The notes under the pieces: model-generated
Databases searched by the model: none
The model's input: only the letters and a program-made list of their open reading frames with translations
What the model was told of the DNA's origin: nothing
NCBI GenBank assembly: GCA_964565715.1
Contig: CAZMGG010000004.1
Location: forward strand, 1-64,000
DNA length: 64,000 bases
DNA from: CAZMGG01 sp964565715
GTDB taxonomy: Bacteria; Planctomycetota; UBA1135; UBA2386
Direction of reading: 5' to 3'
In this document: positions 17,800 to 26,941 of the stretch, one piece after another
How positions within the stretch are numbered: the first letter of the stretch is position 1
Layout of the letters: each line of letters begins with the position of its first letter
Position numbers and translations under genes: made by a program

Positions 17800-20493
17800 T
17801 CAGTGCGCCACCAGCCAGTTCGCGCCGACGCCCACCGACACCTCCAGCGGCACCGCCAGTTCCGCCGCGCCCATCATCCCCTCCACGACGATCGCCTTGG
17901 CGGTGTCCACCTCGGCCGCGGGCACGTCCAGCACCAGCTCGTCGTGCACCTGCAGGATCAGCTTCGCCGCCAACCCGCGCCGGCCCAGCTCCCGGTGCAC
18001 CCGCAGCATCGCCCGCTTGACGATGTCCGCCGCCGCGCCCTGGATCGGCGTGTTGACCGCCATGTTCTCGGCGGCCACCCGCAGCATCCCGTTGGTCGAA
18101 TCGATGTCCGGCAGCGGCCGGCGCCGCCCGAACATCGTCCACACCTGCTTCTCGCCGCGCGCCTGCTCCAGACTCGAATCCAGGTACCTCTTCACCCCCG
18201 GCAGCGCCCGGAAGTACGCCTCGATGAACCGCCGCGCCTCCACCGGCGTCATGCCCGTCTCATTCCCCAGCCGGCTCGCGCCCATCCCGTACATCAACCC
18301 ATAGTTGATGACCTTGGCCTGGTTCCGCAGCTCCGGCGACACCAGCTCCGGCATCATCCCGTGCACGATCGCCGCGGTGCGCCGATGGATGTCCTCGCCC
18401 TTGCGGAAACTCTCCACCAGCGCCCGGTCCCCCGACAGATGCGCCAGGATCCGCAGCTCGATCTGGCTGTAGTCCGCCGACAGCAGCACCCACCCCTTCC
18501 CGCGCGGCACGAACGCCGCGCGCACCTTCTTCCCCTCCTCGGTGCGGATCGGGATGTTCTGCAGGTTCGGATGGTCCGAACTCAGCCGCCCCGTCGCCGC
18601 CACCGCCTGGTTGAACGTCGTGTGGATCCGCCCCGTCTGCGCATCCACCAGCCCCGGCAGCGGGTCGACGTAGGTCCCCTTCAGCTTGCTCAGCTCCCGG
18701 TACTGCAGCACCAGCGCCGGCACCTCGTGATGCTGCGCCAGCATCTCCAGCACATCCGCGTCGGTCTTGTACTGCCCCGTCTTGGTCTTCTTCGGCCGGT
18801 AGTCGGCGGCGCGATGCACCTCCAGGTCCTCGAACAGCACCTTGGCGAGCTGCTGCGGTGAGTTCAGGTTGAACTCCGCGCCGGCGCGCTGGAACACCCG
18901 CTTCTCGATCTCGGCGAGCCGGGCGCCGAACTCGCGGCCGACCGCGTCGAGATGCGCCACGTCGATTGCGATGCCCTCGTGCTCCATGTCGAGCAGGACC
19001 GGCACCAGCGGCAGCTCCAGCTCGCGGTAGATCTGCTCGACCTTGGCCTCGCGCAGGACCGGCTCCTGCAGCGAGCGCACCCGCAGGGTGAAGTCGGCGC
19101 GCTCGCAGGCGTGGCGCGCCACCAGCTCGAGGTCCACGTCGGCGAAGGTCTTCTGCTTGCGGCCGCTGCCGACCAGCTCCTTCGGCTCGATCATCTTGTA
19201 GCCGAAGTGGCGGAGCGCCAGCCGGTCGAGGCCGTGGTTCTCGCCGGCGTCGATGCAGTAGCTGGCCAGCGTCGTGTCGAAGGGCACCGCCCGGGCCTCG
19301 AGGCCGGCAGTGCGGAGCGCCGCCAGCGCCGCCTTGCTGTCGGCGGTGGCGCGGTGCAGCCTGGGGTCCTGGAACAGCGGGCGCAGGGCGGTGAGCACCG
19401 CGTCGCGGTCCTGGTCCAGGGGCACGTAGCGGGCGTGGCCGGGCCGGGCGCAGAAGGCGAGCCCGAGCAGGCGGCCGGTGCGCGGGTCGGCGAAGCCGAG
19501 TTCCACGGCGAAGGCGAAGGCGCCCGCCTGCTGCAGCTCGTGGGCCAGGGCCGACGCCGCCGCGGCGCCCTGCACCACGCCGTAGTCCTGCTCGACCGGG
19601 TCCGGGCGGGCCTGGTTCTGCAGCGTCTTCAGCAACGACTCGAACTCGAGGCGCTCGAAGAGCGGCCGCAGGCGCTCGGGATCGGGCTGCGCCGGCCCCA
19701 GGTCGGTGGCCTGGACCGGCAGGGGCACGTCGAGCTTGAGGGTGACGAGGCGTTTGCTGAGGAGGGCCTGTTCGCGGTGGGTGAGGAGCGACTCGCGCAC
19801 CGCGTTCTTCTTCACCTCGGCGGCGCGCTCCAGCAGGGCCTCCAGGGTGCCGAACTCGGCCAGCAGCTCGGCGGCGGTCTTCTGGCCGACCTTGGGCACG
19901 CCGGGCACGTTGTCGGAGCTGTCGCCCATGAGCGCCAGCAGGTCGATCATCTGCTCGGCGCGCACGCCGAACTTCTCCGGCACGGCCTCGGGGCCGAAGA
20001 TCTCGGGCTTGCTGGTGCTGGAGCGGAGGTTCCAGAGCTTGACGTGCTCGCCGACGAGCTGGAGGAAGTCCTTGTCGCCGGTGACGATGAAGACCTCGAG
20101 GCCCTGGTCGCGGGCCTGCACCGCCAGGGTGGCGATGACGTCGTCGGCCTCGTCGGCGCTGGCCTCGACGATCGGGATGCCGTAGCCCTCGACCAACTCG
20201 CGGATGTCGTCGAGCTGGAGCGCCATGTCGTCGGGCATCTTCTCGCGGGTCGACTTGTAGTCGGCGTAGACCTGGGTGCGGTAGAGGTCCTTGGTGGGGC
20301 CGTCGAAGGCGACCGCGATGGCATCGGGCTTCTCGCGCTCCAGAAGCGCCCGGAGGGTCTGCACGAAGCCGTAGGTGGCGCCGGTGGGGTGGCCGGTCTT
20401 GGTGGAGAGCGCCAGGCGCGGGTTGCTGGCGAACGCGAAGTAGGAGCGGTAGGCCAGCGCGGTGCCATCGATCAGGAACAGTCGCTTCGGCAT
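17800..20493 (-). CDS. polA: DNA polymerase I
   Basis: An 897-residue family A polymerase for Okazaki-fragment processing and repair synthesis. The start is the ATG at 20493 (MPKRLFLIDG). The N-terminal 5' nuclease (1-290) is intact, with EADDVIATLA, VTGDKDFLQLV and GDSSDNVPGVPKVGQKTA. The polymerase domain (about 500-897) carries motif A DYSQIELR, motif B KVINYGLMYG and motif C VHDELVLD. The 3'-5' exonuclease-like domain (about 310-490) is present but appears dead. By alignment from memory to the E. coli enzyme, D355 is Ala329, Y497 is His461 and D501 is Arg465, while E357 is kept (Glu331). Loss of proofreading is known in several Pol I lineages. Confidence 0.95.
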   Translation of the reverse strand: MPKRLFLIDGTALAYRSYFAFASNPRLALSTKTGHPTGATYGFVQTLRALLEREKPDAIAVAFDGPTKDLYRTQVYADYKSTREKMPDDMALQLDDIRELVEGYGIPIVEASADEADDVIATLAVQARDQGLEVFIVTGDKDFLQLVGEHVKLWNLRSSTSKPEIFGPEAVPEKFGVRAEQMIDLLALMGDSSDNVPGVPKVGQKTAAELLAEFGTLEALLERAAEVKKNAVRESLLTHREQALLSKRLVTLKLDVPLPVQATDLGPAQPDPERLRPLFERLEFESLLKTLQNQARPDPVEQDYGVVQGAAAASALAHELQQAGAFAFAVELGFADPRTGRLLGLAFCARPGHARYVPLDQDRDAVLTALRPLFQDPRLHRATADSKAALAALRTAGLEARAVPFDTTLASYCIDAGENHGLDRLALRHFGYKMIEPKELVGSGRKQKTFADVDLELVARHACERADFTLRVRSLQEPVLREAKVEQIYRELELPLVPVLLDMEHEGIAIDVAHLDAVGREFGARLAEIEKRVFQRAGAEFNLNSPQQLAKVLFEDLEVHRAADYRPKKTKTGQYKTDADVLEMLAQHHEVPALVLQYRELSKLKGTYVDPLPGLVDAQTGRIHTTFNQAVAATGRLSSDHPNLQNIPIRTEEGKKVRAAFVPRGKGWVLLSADYSQIELRILAHLSGDRALVESFRKGEDIHRRTAAIVHGMMPELVSPELRNQAKVINYGLMYGMGASRLGNETGMTPVEARRFIEAYFRALPGVKRYLDSSLEQARGEKQVWTMFGRRRPLPDIDSTNGMLRVAAENMAVNTPIQGAAADIVKRAMLRVHRELGRRGLAAKLILQVHDELVLDVPAAEVDTAKAIVVEGMMGAAELAVPLEVSVGVGANWLVAH

Positions 20494-20608
20494 GGGGACG
20501 TCCCTTGTACCGGGTCGGTCCACCGCAATGCAGCAAGGATTGGCGGGGGGTGTTGGCGTTTGGGGGCCGGCGTGTTGGACTGGGGCTTCCACCACCCTCG
20601 GAGGATCC

Positions 20609-21577
20609 ATGCGCCTCGTCCTGATCGCCCCGCTCTGCGTCGCGTCCCTGCTCTCCGCCCAGAACTTCGTGCCGAACGGCCACTTCGACGCCGGCGCCGC
20701 CGGCTGGACGATGACCCAGTTCAACGACCCGCTTGGCACCACCGGCTTCGGCACCGCGCGGGTCGCCGGCAACGGCCCGTCGGAGGCGTTGTACGCCGAC
20801 TTCTACACGCTGACGCCGGTGATGTCGGCCACCTGGCGCGGGCCGACCATCAACCTGCCGGCGGCGACGCTGCCGGTGAGCTTCAACGTGATGTGGGAGA
20901 AGACGACGACGCCGCCGATCCCGTCGGTGAGCGTGAACCGCGTCGAGCTGCGGATCTTCGATGCGACCAACACGCGGGTGTTCCTCGGCACGCGGCAGGC
21001 GCCGAACCAGACCGGGCTGCTCGAGCGGGCGTCGTTCAGCGGCTCGTTCGCGGTGCCGGCGGCGGGCGCCTACACCGTCGAGCTGTTCCTGCGCCACTCG
21101 AACCTGGCCAACATGCCGTTCAAGTGCTGGGTGGACGACGTGGTCATCGGCGGTCCCGACAACTACGTGTACGGCCAGGGCTGCGCCGGATCCGGAGGTG
21201 TCGTGCCGGTGATCGGCAGCCTGAACGCGCCGGCGGTGAACAGCAGCAACTTCACGGTGCAGTTGAACGACGCCTGGGGCGGGCCGACCGCGGCGCTGTT
21301 CCTGATGGATCTGAGCGACACCAGCGCCGGCGGCCTGCCGCTGCCGTATCCGCTGGGCGGCGGCTGCGACCTGCGCACGGGCACGACGGTGCTGACGGTG
21401 CACGTGCTGCAGGGCGGCGGCAACGGGGCGGGCAGCGCCGGCCAGGTGCTGGGGATCCCGAACCTGCCCGGGCTGGCCGGACTGCGGCTGTTCACCCAGT
21501 TCGCGGTGAACGATCCGGCGGCGCAGAACACGTTCGGGCTGACGGTGACGCCCGGCTACTCGTTCGTGATCCGCTGA
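20609..21577 (+). CDS. Secreted protein with carbohydrate-binding-like and GC-type C-terminal domains
   Basis: A 322-residue exported protein. The ATG at 20609 is preceded by a GGAGG ribosome site five bases upstream and begins a signal peptide (MRLVLIAPLCVASLLSAQ). Residues about 20-185 start NFVPNGHFDAGAAGWTM, the usual opening of carbohydrate-binding-like beta sandwiches, and end with CWVDDVVIGG. The last 135 residues begin YGQGCAGSGG and match the C-terminal domain of the kelch protein at 8852-11068 in its spaced motifs (GxGCxGSxG, GxPLPxxx, IPxxPxLAGLR, DPxAxN). It is divergent from polA and probably cell-surface or secreted. Its ligand is unknown. Confidence 0.7.
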   Translation: MRLVLIAPLCVASLLSAQNFVPNGHFDAGAAGWTMTQFNDPLGTTGFGTARVAGNGPSEALYADFYTLTPVMSATWRGPTINLPAATLPVSFNVMWEKTTTPPIPSVSVNRVELRIFDATNTRVFLGTRQAPNQTGLLERASFSGSFAVPAAGAYTVELFLRHSNLANMPFKCWVDDVVIGGPDNYVYGQGCAGSGGVVPVIGSLNAPAVNSSNFTVQLNDAWGGPTAALFLMDLSDTSAGGLPLPYPLGGGCDLRTGTTVLTVHVLQGGGNGAGSAGQVLGIPNLPGLAGLRLFTQFAVNDPAAQNTFGLTVTPGYSFVIR

Positions 21578-21645
21578 TCGTCGGTCCGGGCGGCGCGGCG
21601 CGAGCCGTGCTTGGCCTGGGCGCCGCCTGACGACACGATGGGCCC

Positions 21646-23115
21646 ATGGCGAGACGACGCCTGGCCCTGGTCCTGCTGTTCGCCGGCTGCGCCACGCCGG
21701 TTCCCGAGGCGGTCCCCGGGCCGGGGCCGGTGCGGCCGCCGAACGTGCTGCTGCTGTTCGCCGACGACCTGCGCGCCGATGCGCTCGGGGCCTATGGCGG
21801 CGCGGTGCCGACGCCGCATCTCGACGAACTGGCGGCGCGGGGCTGCGTGCTGGAGCGGGCCTACTGCATGGGGTCGCGGCACGGCGCGGTGTGCGTGCCG
21901 TCGCGGGCCATGCTGCTGAGCGGGCGCAACCTGTTCGCGGTGCGCGACGACCTGCGCGACGCAGAGACCCTGCCCGAGGCGCTGCGGGAGGCCGGCCATC
22001 GCACGTTCCTCTGCGGCAAGTGGCACAACGGCGACGCCGCGCTGCGGCGCTGCTTCCCCGAGGCCCGGAGCGTGATGCGCGGCGGCATGAGCGACCACTT
22101 CCGGGTGCCGCTGTGCGACGTGAGCGGCGGCGAGATCGGCCCGCAGCGGACCGGCGTGGGCCACAGCAGCGAGCTGTTCGCCGACGCGGCGGTGGCGTTC
22201 CTGCAGGAGCAGGAACCGGGCCGGCCGTTCTTCGCCTATGTCGCGTTCACCGCGCCGCACGACCCGCGGGACGCGCCGCAGGAGTTCCTCGAGCGCTTCC
22301 GGCGGGAGCCGCCGCCGCTGCCGCCCAACTTCCGCGGCCAGCACGGTCTCGACCTGGGCGAGGCGACGATGACCGTGCGGGACGAGGACCTGCTGCCGTG
22401 GCCGCGGCCGCCGGAACTGGTGGTCCAGCAGCTCGCCGAGTACCACGGGATGATCGCTCACCTGGACGGGCAGGTGGGCCGCATCCTGGCGGCGCTGCGC
22501 GAACGGGGCCTGCAGGACGACACCCTGGTGGTGTTCGCCGCCGACCACGGGCTGGCGCTCGGCAGCCACGGCCTGCTGGGCAAGCAGAGCCTCTACGAGC
22601 ACTCGATGCGGGCGCCGGTGCTGCTGGCCGGGCCCGGCGTGCCGGCGGGCCGGCGGGTCGATGCGCTGTGCTACCTGTCGGACCTCGCGCCGACGCTCTG
22701 CGCCGCGGCGGGTGCGCGGGCGCCCGTCGGCGCCGACGGCCAGGATCTGTGGCCGGTGCTGCGGGATCCGGGCGCGTTCCCGCCGCGGCAGGCGCTGTTC
22801 ACCGCCTACGCCAACACCCAGCGGGCGGTGACCGACGGTCGCTGGAAGCTGATCCGGCTGCCGCACATCGACCGGACGCTGTTGTTCGACCTGCGGGCCG
22901 ATCCGCACGAACGGCACGACCTGGCCGAGGACCCGGCCTGCGCCGCGGAGCTCGGCCGGATGAGCGGGCTGCTGCTGGCGCAGCAGCGGGCGTTCGGCGA
23001 CGAGCTGCCGTGGGCGATCCTGCCGGCGCGGCCGGCGACGGTCGACCTCACCGGGCACGCGCGGCAGCCGGATCGGTGGCAGCCGGCGTGGATCGTCGAG
23101 AAGTACTTCCGCTGA
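21646..23115 (+). CDS. Sulfatase lipoprotein
   Basis: A 489-residue member of the type I sulfatase family. The N-terminus has a lipobox (LLFAGC, Cys17), so it should be lipid-anchored outside the cytoplasm. The metal-site opening NVLLLFADDLRADALG is followed by the formylglycine motif CVPSR with Cys83, then SGRN, a GKWHNGD segment, and the second metal site FAADHGLALGSHGLLGKQSLYEHSMRAPV spread over 535-560 in nucleotide order downstream. Planctomycetota carry many such enzymes for sulfated polysaccharides. It needs a formylglycine-generating enzyme, which is not in this window. The iduronate-2-sulfatase-like branch is a possible placement, but the substrate is unknown. Confidence 0.88.
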   Translation: MARRRLALVLLFAGCATPVPEAVPGPGPVRPPNVLLLFADDLRADALGAYGGAVPTPHLDELAARGCVLERAYCMGSRHGAVCVPSRAMLLSGRNLFAVRDDLRDAETLPEALREAGHRTFLCGKWHNGDAALRRCFPEARSVMRGGMSDHFRVPLCDVSGGEIGPQRTGVGHSSELFADAAVAFLQEQEPGRPFFAYVAFTAPHDPRDAPQEFLERFRREPPPLPPNFRGQHGLDLGEATMTVRDEDLLPWPRPPELVVQQLAEYHGMIAHLDGQVGRILAALRERGLQDDTLVVFAADHGLALGSHGLLGKQSLYEHSMRAPVLLAGPGVPAGRRVDALCYLSDLAPTLCAAAGARAPVGADGQDLWPVLRDPGAFPPRQALFTAYANTQRAVTDGRWKLIRLPHIDRTLLFDLRADPHERHDLAEDPACAAELGRMSGLLLAQQRAFGDELPWAILPARPATVDLTGHARQPDRWQPAWIVEKYFR

Positions 23116-23127
23116 GGGCGGGGCGGG

Positions 23128-23775
23128 TCAGAACACGTACTTGATGGCGACGAAGCCGCCGATGCCGAGCGCGGTGCCCACCAGGGTCACCCAGCCCAGG
23201 TGCTTGTCCAGGAAGTGCTGGATCGGCGCGCCGAAGCGGCGGATCAGGCCGGCCACCAGGAAGAACCGCGCCGAGCGGCCGATCACCGAGGCGATCAGGA
23301 ACATCGGGAAGCTGATGCCGCAGACGCCGGCGGTGATGGTGATGACCTTGTAGGGGATCGGCGTGAAGGCGGCGACGAACACGATCCAGAAGTTCCAGTG
23401 CTCGTAGTGGCCCTTCACCTGCTCGAAGACCTGGGGCGTGAAACCGGGCACATAGTCGAAGAAGAAGTCGCCGACGCCCGCCGACTGCCAGAGGAAGGCG
23501 CCGATGCCGTAGCCGGCGATGCCGCCGAGCACCGAGGCCACCGAGCACCAGAACGCGTAGGCCCAGGCGCGCTGCCGCTGGCCCAGGCAGAGCGGGATCA
23601 GCAGCACGTCGGGCGGGATCGGGAAGAAGCTGCTCTCGGCGAGGCTGAGCACGAACAGGGCCGGCATCGCGTAGGGCGTGTACGCCCAGTGCAGGACCCA
23701 GTCGTAGAGCCGGCGGAGGAGGCCGCGGCGCGGCGGCGAAGCCTGCGGCACGGAGGTGGTGGAGGGGGCGGTCAC
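23128..23775 (-). CDS. YqaA/DedA-like inner-membrane protein
   Basis: A 215-residue VTT-domain (SNARE-associated/DedA-like) membrane protein of the YqaA branch. The start is taken as GTG at 23775, which overlaps the recJ stop as GTGA; no ATG lies upstream in a credible place. Characteristic segments are SSFFPIPPDVLLIPL and AFTPIPYKVITITAG, the paired Pro-containing re-entrant motifs, plus SVASVLGGIAGYGIGAFLW and ASVIGRSARFFLVA. Family members help maintain membrane lipid balance, probably by lipid or undecaprenyl-phosphate scrambling. It is translationally coupled to recJ, but I know of no functional link. Confidence 0.85.
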   Translation of the reverse strand: MTAPSTTSVPQASPPRRGLLRRLYDWVLHWAYTPYAMPALFVLSLAESSFFPIPPDVLLIPLCLGQRQRAWAYAFWCSVASVLGGIAGYGIGAFLWQSAGVGDFFFDYVPGFTPQVFEQVKGHYEHWNFWIVFVAAFTPIPYKVITITAGVCGISFPMFLIASVIGRSARFFLVAGLIRRFGAPIQHFLDKHLGWVTLVGTALGIGGFVAIKYVF

Positions 23776-25529
23776 AGGTTGGGCGAGTGGGCCGAGCCGT
23801 TGCCGTTCAGCGGGCCCGGATCGGCGCCGGGCTCCGGCTCCAGCCGGTGCACGTCGAGCACGATCGGTCCCTCCTCGGCGCGGGGATTGAGGCGCGGCGT
23901 CCAGACCGCGGTCCAGGGACCGGGGCGGGCGCGGATCTCCTCGAAGCGCGCGGCGCCGCCCAGCAGGCGGGCGGGCAGCAGGTGGCCGTCCTGGACCAGG
24001 CGCAGCTTGAGGTGGTTGCCGCGGGTGTCGACGTGGGGCCAGCCGACGGCGCGCAGGCCGGTGCTGCGGAAGCGGGCCCGCCGGTTGCCGTTGCCGAACG
24101 GACCCAGCAGTTCGAGCTTGCGCACGCTCTCGGGGTCCAGTTCGGCCAGCGTCGCCCAGCCGTCCTCGGGCTCTGGCACCTCGTCGAGCAGCAGCCGGCG
24201 GCAGGTGTCCTGGAAGCGATCGCGGAAGGCGTCGAAGCGGTCGCGGCGCACCTCCAGGCCGACGGCGGCGGCGTGGCCGCCGTGGGCCAGCAGCAGGTCG
24301 GCGCACTCGCCCAGCGCCTTGCGCAGGTGCAGGCCGCTGGGGCAGCGGCCCGAGCCGCGGCCGACGTCCTCGGCGAACGACACCAGGATGGTGGGCTTGC
24401 CGGTCTGCTCGGCGATGCGCGCGGCGACGATGCCGAGCACGCCGGGGTGCCAGTCGTCGCCGCCGAGCACGACGGCGGGCTCGGCGTTGCCGTGGGCCTG
24501 TTCCAGCACGACGTCCTGCAGGCGGCGTTCGACCTTGCGGCGCTCGGTGTTGTGCCGCTCCAGCACCTTGGCGGCCTCCTGGGCCTCGGCGTAGCCCGGC
24601 GCCAGCAGCAGGGCGACGGCCTCGCTGGCGTGGCCCATCCGGCCGGCGGCGTTGAGCAGCGGCGCGATGCGGAAGGCGATGTCCTCGACGCCCGGCGAGC
24701 GGTCGGCGAGGCCGGCGGAGTCGAGCAGGGCGCGGATGCCGGGGTTGCGGCTCTGCGCCAGGGCGCGCAGGCCGTGGAACACCAGCACCCGGTTCTCGCC
24801 GTGCAGCGGCGCCACGTCGGCGACGGTGCCGAGCGCCACCAGGGTCATCGCGTCGAGCAGGAAGTCGGCGAACTCGGGGCTGCGCAGCATCGGCCCGCTG
24901 AACGAGGTGGCCACCGCCGCCGCCAGCCGGAACGCCACGCCGACCCCGGCCAGGTTGCGGTCCGGATAGCCGGCATCCGGCAGCCGCGGGTTCAGCACGG
25001 CGAAGGCGTCCGCCACGTGTTCGCCCGTGCCGTGGTGGTCGGTGACGATCACGTCGCAGCCCATGGCCTGGATCCGCGCGATCGGCTCGCAGGCGTTGGT
25101 GCCGTTGTCGACCGAGATGACCAGCTTGAAGCCGCCCTCCTGCACCGCCCGCACGCTGGCCTCGCTGAACGAGTAGCCGTCGCTGCGGGCCGGGATGAAC
25201 GGCTTCACGGTGGCCTGCATCAGGCGCAGGAACTTCAGCAGCAGGACCGTGCCGCTGATGCCGTCCACGTCGTAGTCGCCGTGGACCATGATCGGCTCGC
25301 CCCGGCGGATCGCCAGCCGGATCCGTTCGACGGCCTTCTGCATGGCAGCGAACAGGAACGGATCGTGCATCGCGCCCAGGTCCGGCCGCAGGTGCGCGCG
25401 GACCTTGTCGGGGTCGTCGAAGCCCCTGGCCAGCAGCACCCGCGCCAGCAGGTCGGGCAGGCCCATGGTGCGGGCCAGCGCGCGCTCCCGAGGGTCCGGT
25501 TCGGGCATCTTGTGGGGAGCGCGGTCCAT
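23772..25529 (-). CDS. recJ: Single-stranded-DNA exonuclease RecJ
   Basis: A 585-residue DHH-family 5'-3' exonuclease for recombination and mismatch repair. All signature motifs are visible: HGDYDVDGIS (Asp85, Asp87, Asp89), SVDNG, DHH at 164-166, LGTVADVAPL, a Leu-Leu-Asn-Ala-Ala-Gly-Arg-Met segment, SGRCPSGLHL in place of the usual GRS motif, and GGHAAAVGL. The C-terminal OB-like domain is present. The length is normal for the family. A second ATG at 25508 is a possible start. It is divergent from selA with only about 30 bases between the likely starts, so the two promoters must overlap. Confidence 0.95.
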   Translation of the reverse strand: MDRAPHKMPEPDPRERALARTMGLPDLLARVLLARGFDDPDKVRAHLRPDLGAMHDPFLFAAMQKAVERIRLAIRRGEPIMVHGDYDVDGISGTVLLLKFLRLMQATVKPFIPARSDGYSFSEASVRAVQEGGFKLVISVDNGTNACEPIARIQAMGCDVIVTDHHGTGEHVADAFAVLNPRLPDAGYPDRNLAGVGVAFRLAAAVATSFSGPMLRSPEFADFLLDAMTLVALGTVADVAPLHGENRVLVFHGLRALAQSRNPGIRALLDSAGLADRSPGVEDIAFRIAPLLNAAGRMGHASEAVALLLAPGYAEAQEAAKVLERHNTERRKVERRLQDVVLEQAHGNAEPAVVLGGDDWHPGVLGIVAARIAEQTGKPTILVSFAEDVGRGSGRCPSGLHLRKALGECADLLLAHGGHAAAVGLEVRRDRFDAFRDRFQDTCRRLLLDEVPEPEDGWATLAELDPESVRKLELLGPFGNGNRRARFRSTGLRAVGWPHVDTRGNHLKLRLVQDGHLLPARLLGGAARFEEIRARPGPWTAVWTPRLNPRAEEGPIVLDVHRLEPEPGADPGPLNGNGSAHSPNL

Positions 25530-25539
25530 GGGCGGGCGG

Positions 25540-25545
25540 TATGGT
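25540..25545 (+). promoter_or_regulatory. Candidate -10 element for selA
   Basis: TATGGT lies 16 bases before the ATG at 25562. It resembles the TATAAC at 35868 and TATGGT at 55831 just before other start codons. If it is the -10, the upstream ATG at 25541 cannot be the selA start. No convincing -35 is visible in the short recJ-selA gap. Confidence 0.3.
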
Positions 25546-25561
25546 ATCGACCACGCCCGAC

Positions 25562-26941
25562 ATGGACAGACCGGAATCGGAACGCGGCGCCGCGCTGCGC
25601 GGCCTCCCAGCCATCGACCAGTTGCTGCGCGACGACCGCCTGTCGGCGATCGCGCGGCCGTTGCTGCTGCGGGAGGCCCGGGCGATGCTCGACGAGGCGC
25701 GGGCGCAGGTCCAGGACGGCAGCCTGGACGCCCGGGGCGTCGCCGCCCGCTTCCACGACGGCCAGGCCACGGCGCGCCTGCTCGAACGCTGCCGGCAGGC
25801 CCAGGTGCGGCGGCACCGGCGGGTGGTGAACGCCACCGGCATCGTGCTGCACACCGGCATCGGCCGGGCGCCGATGGCGGCGGCGGCGGTGGCGGCGCTC
25901 GCCGAGGCCGCCGGCTACGCCATCGTCGAGGTCGATCCCGTCACCGGCGTGCGCGACCAGCGCGAGGTGGCGGTGGCGGGCCTGCTGGCGACGCTGTGCG
26001 GCACCGAGTCGGCCCTGGTGGTCAACAACAACGCCGCCGCCACCATGCTGATGCTGACGGCGTTGGCCTCTGGCCGCGAGGTGGTGGTCTCGCGCGGCGA
26101 ACTGGTCGAGATCGGCGGCGGCTTCCGCATGCCGGACGTGATGGCGCGGGCCGGCTGCCGGATGGTCGAGGTCGGCACCACCAACCGCACCTGGCTGCGC
26201 GACTTCGAGGGCGCCATCACCGCCGACTGCGGCGCCCTGCTGAAGGTCCACCCCAGCAACTTCCGCCTGGAGGGCTTCTGGGGCACGCCGAGCCTGCAGG
26301 AACTGGTCGACCTGGGCCGGGCCCGGGGCGTGCTGGTGATGGAGGACCTCGGTTCGGGCCTGCTGCTCGACGAGCCCCTGCCCGGCCTCGAGCACGAGCC
26401 GCGGGTACGGGCCTCCACCGCCACCGGCGCCGGCGTGGTCTGCTTCTCCGGCGACAAGCTGCTGGGCGGGCCGCAGGCCGGCCTGCTGGTCGGCAGCCGC
26501 GAGCGGATCGCCGCGATCCGGGCGCATCCGCTCTATCGCGCGTTCCGCTGCGACAAGACCACGCTGGCGGCCCTCGAGGCGACCCTGCGGATCTATCGCG
26601 ATGGCGAGCCGCTGCGCGAGATCCCGACCCTGCGGATGCTGACCGCCGGCCCGGCCGAACTGCGCGCGCGCAGCGAGGACCTCGCCGCCCGCATCGGCAG
26701 GGGCGCGGCGGTGGTGGGCAGCGAGTCGTTCGCCGGCTCCGGCGCCAATCCGGCGCGGCCGCTGCCGAGCTTCGCCGTGGCGCTGCCGGGCGGCCAGCCG
26801 CTGTGCGACGCCCTGCGCGTCGCGCCGCAGCCGGTCTTCGCCCGCGTCGCCGACGACCGCGTCCTGCTGGACGCGCGCACGCTGCTCCTGGAAGACGCGG
26901 CGGCGGTGGCCGATACCGTGCGCGCGACGTTCCGACCATGA
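25562..26941 (+). CDS. selA: L-seryl-tRNA(Sec) selenium transferase
   Basis: A 459-residue pyridoxal-phosphate enzyme that converts Ser-tRNA(Sec) to Sec-tRNA(Sec) using selenophosphate. The N-terminal LPAIDQLLRD, the central VVNATGIVLHTGIGRAPM, the LLKVHPSNFRLEGF segment and the PLP-lysine motif FSGDKLLGGPQAG (Lys299) identify the family. I start it at 25562 (MDRPESERG), which places LPAID near residue 15, close to its position in E. coli SelA; ATG 25541 is an alternative. Its stop overlaps the selD start (ATGA), so the two are coupled. selB and a Sec tRNA are not in the window and must be elsewhere. Confidence 0.95.
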   Translation: MDRPESERGAALRGLPAIDQLLRDDRLSAIARPLLLREARAMLDEARAQVQDGSLDARGVAARFHDGQATARLLERCRQAQVRRHRRVVNATGIVLHTGIGRAPMAAAAVAALAEAAGYAIVEVDPVTGVRDQREVAVAGLLATLCGTESALVVNNNAAATMLMLTALASGREVVVSRGELVEIGGGFRMPDVMARAGCRMVEVGTTNRTWLRDFEGAITADCGALLKVHPSNFRLEGFWGTPSLQELVDLGRARGVLVMEDLGSGLLLDEPLPGLEHEPRVRASTATGAGVVCFSGDKLLGGPQAGLLVGSRERIAAIRAHPLYRAFRCDKTTLAALEATLRIYRDGEPLREIPTLRMLTAGPAELRARSEDLAARIGRGAAVVGSESFAGSGANPARPLPSFAVALPGGQPLCDALRVAPQPVFARVADDRVLLDARTLLLEDAAAVADTVRATFRP

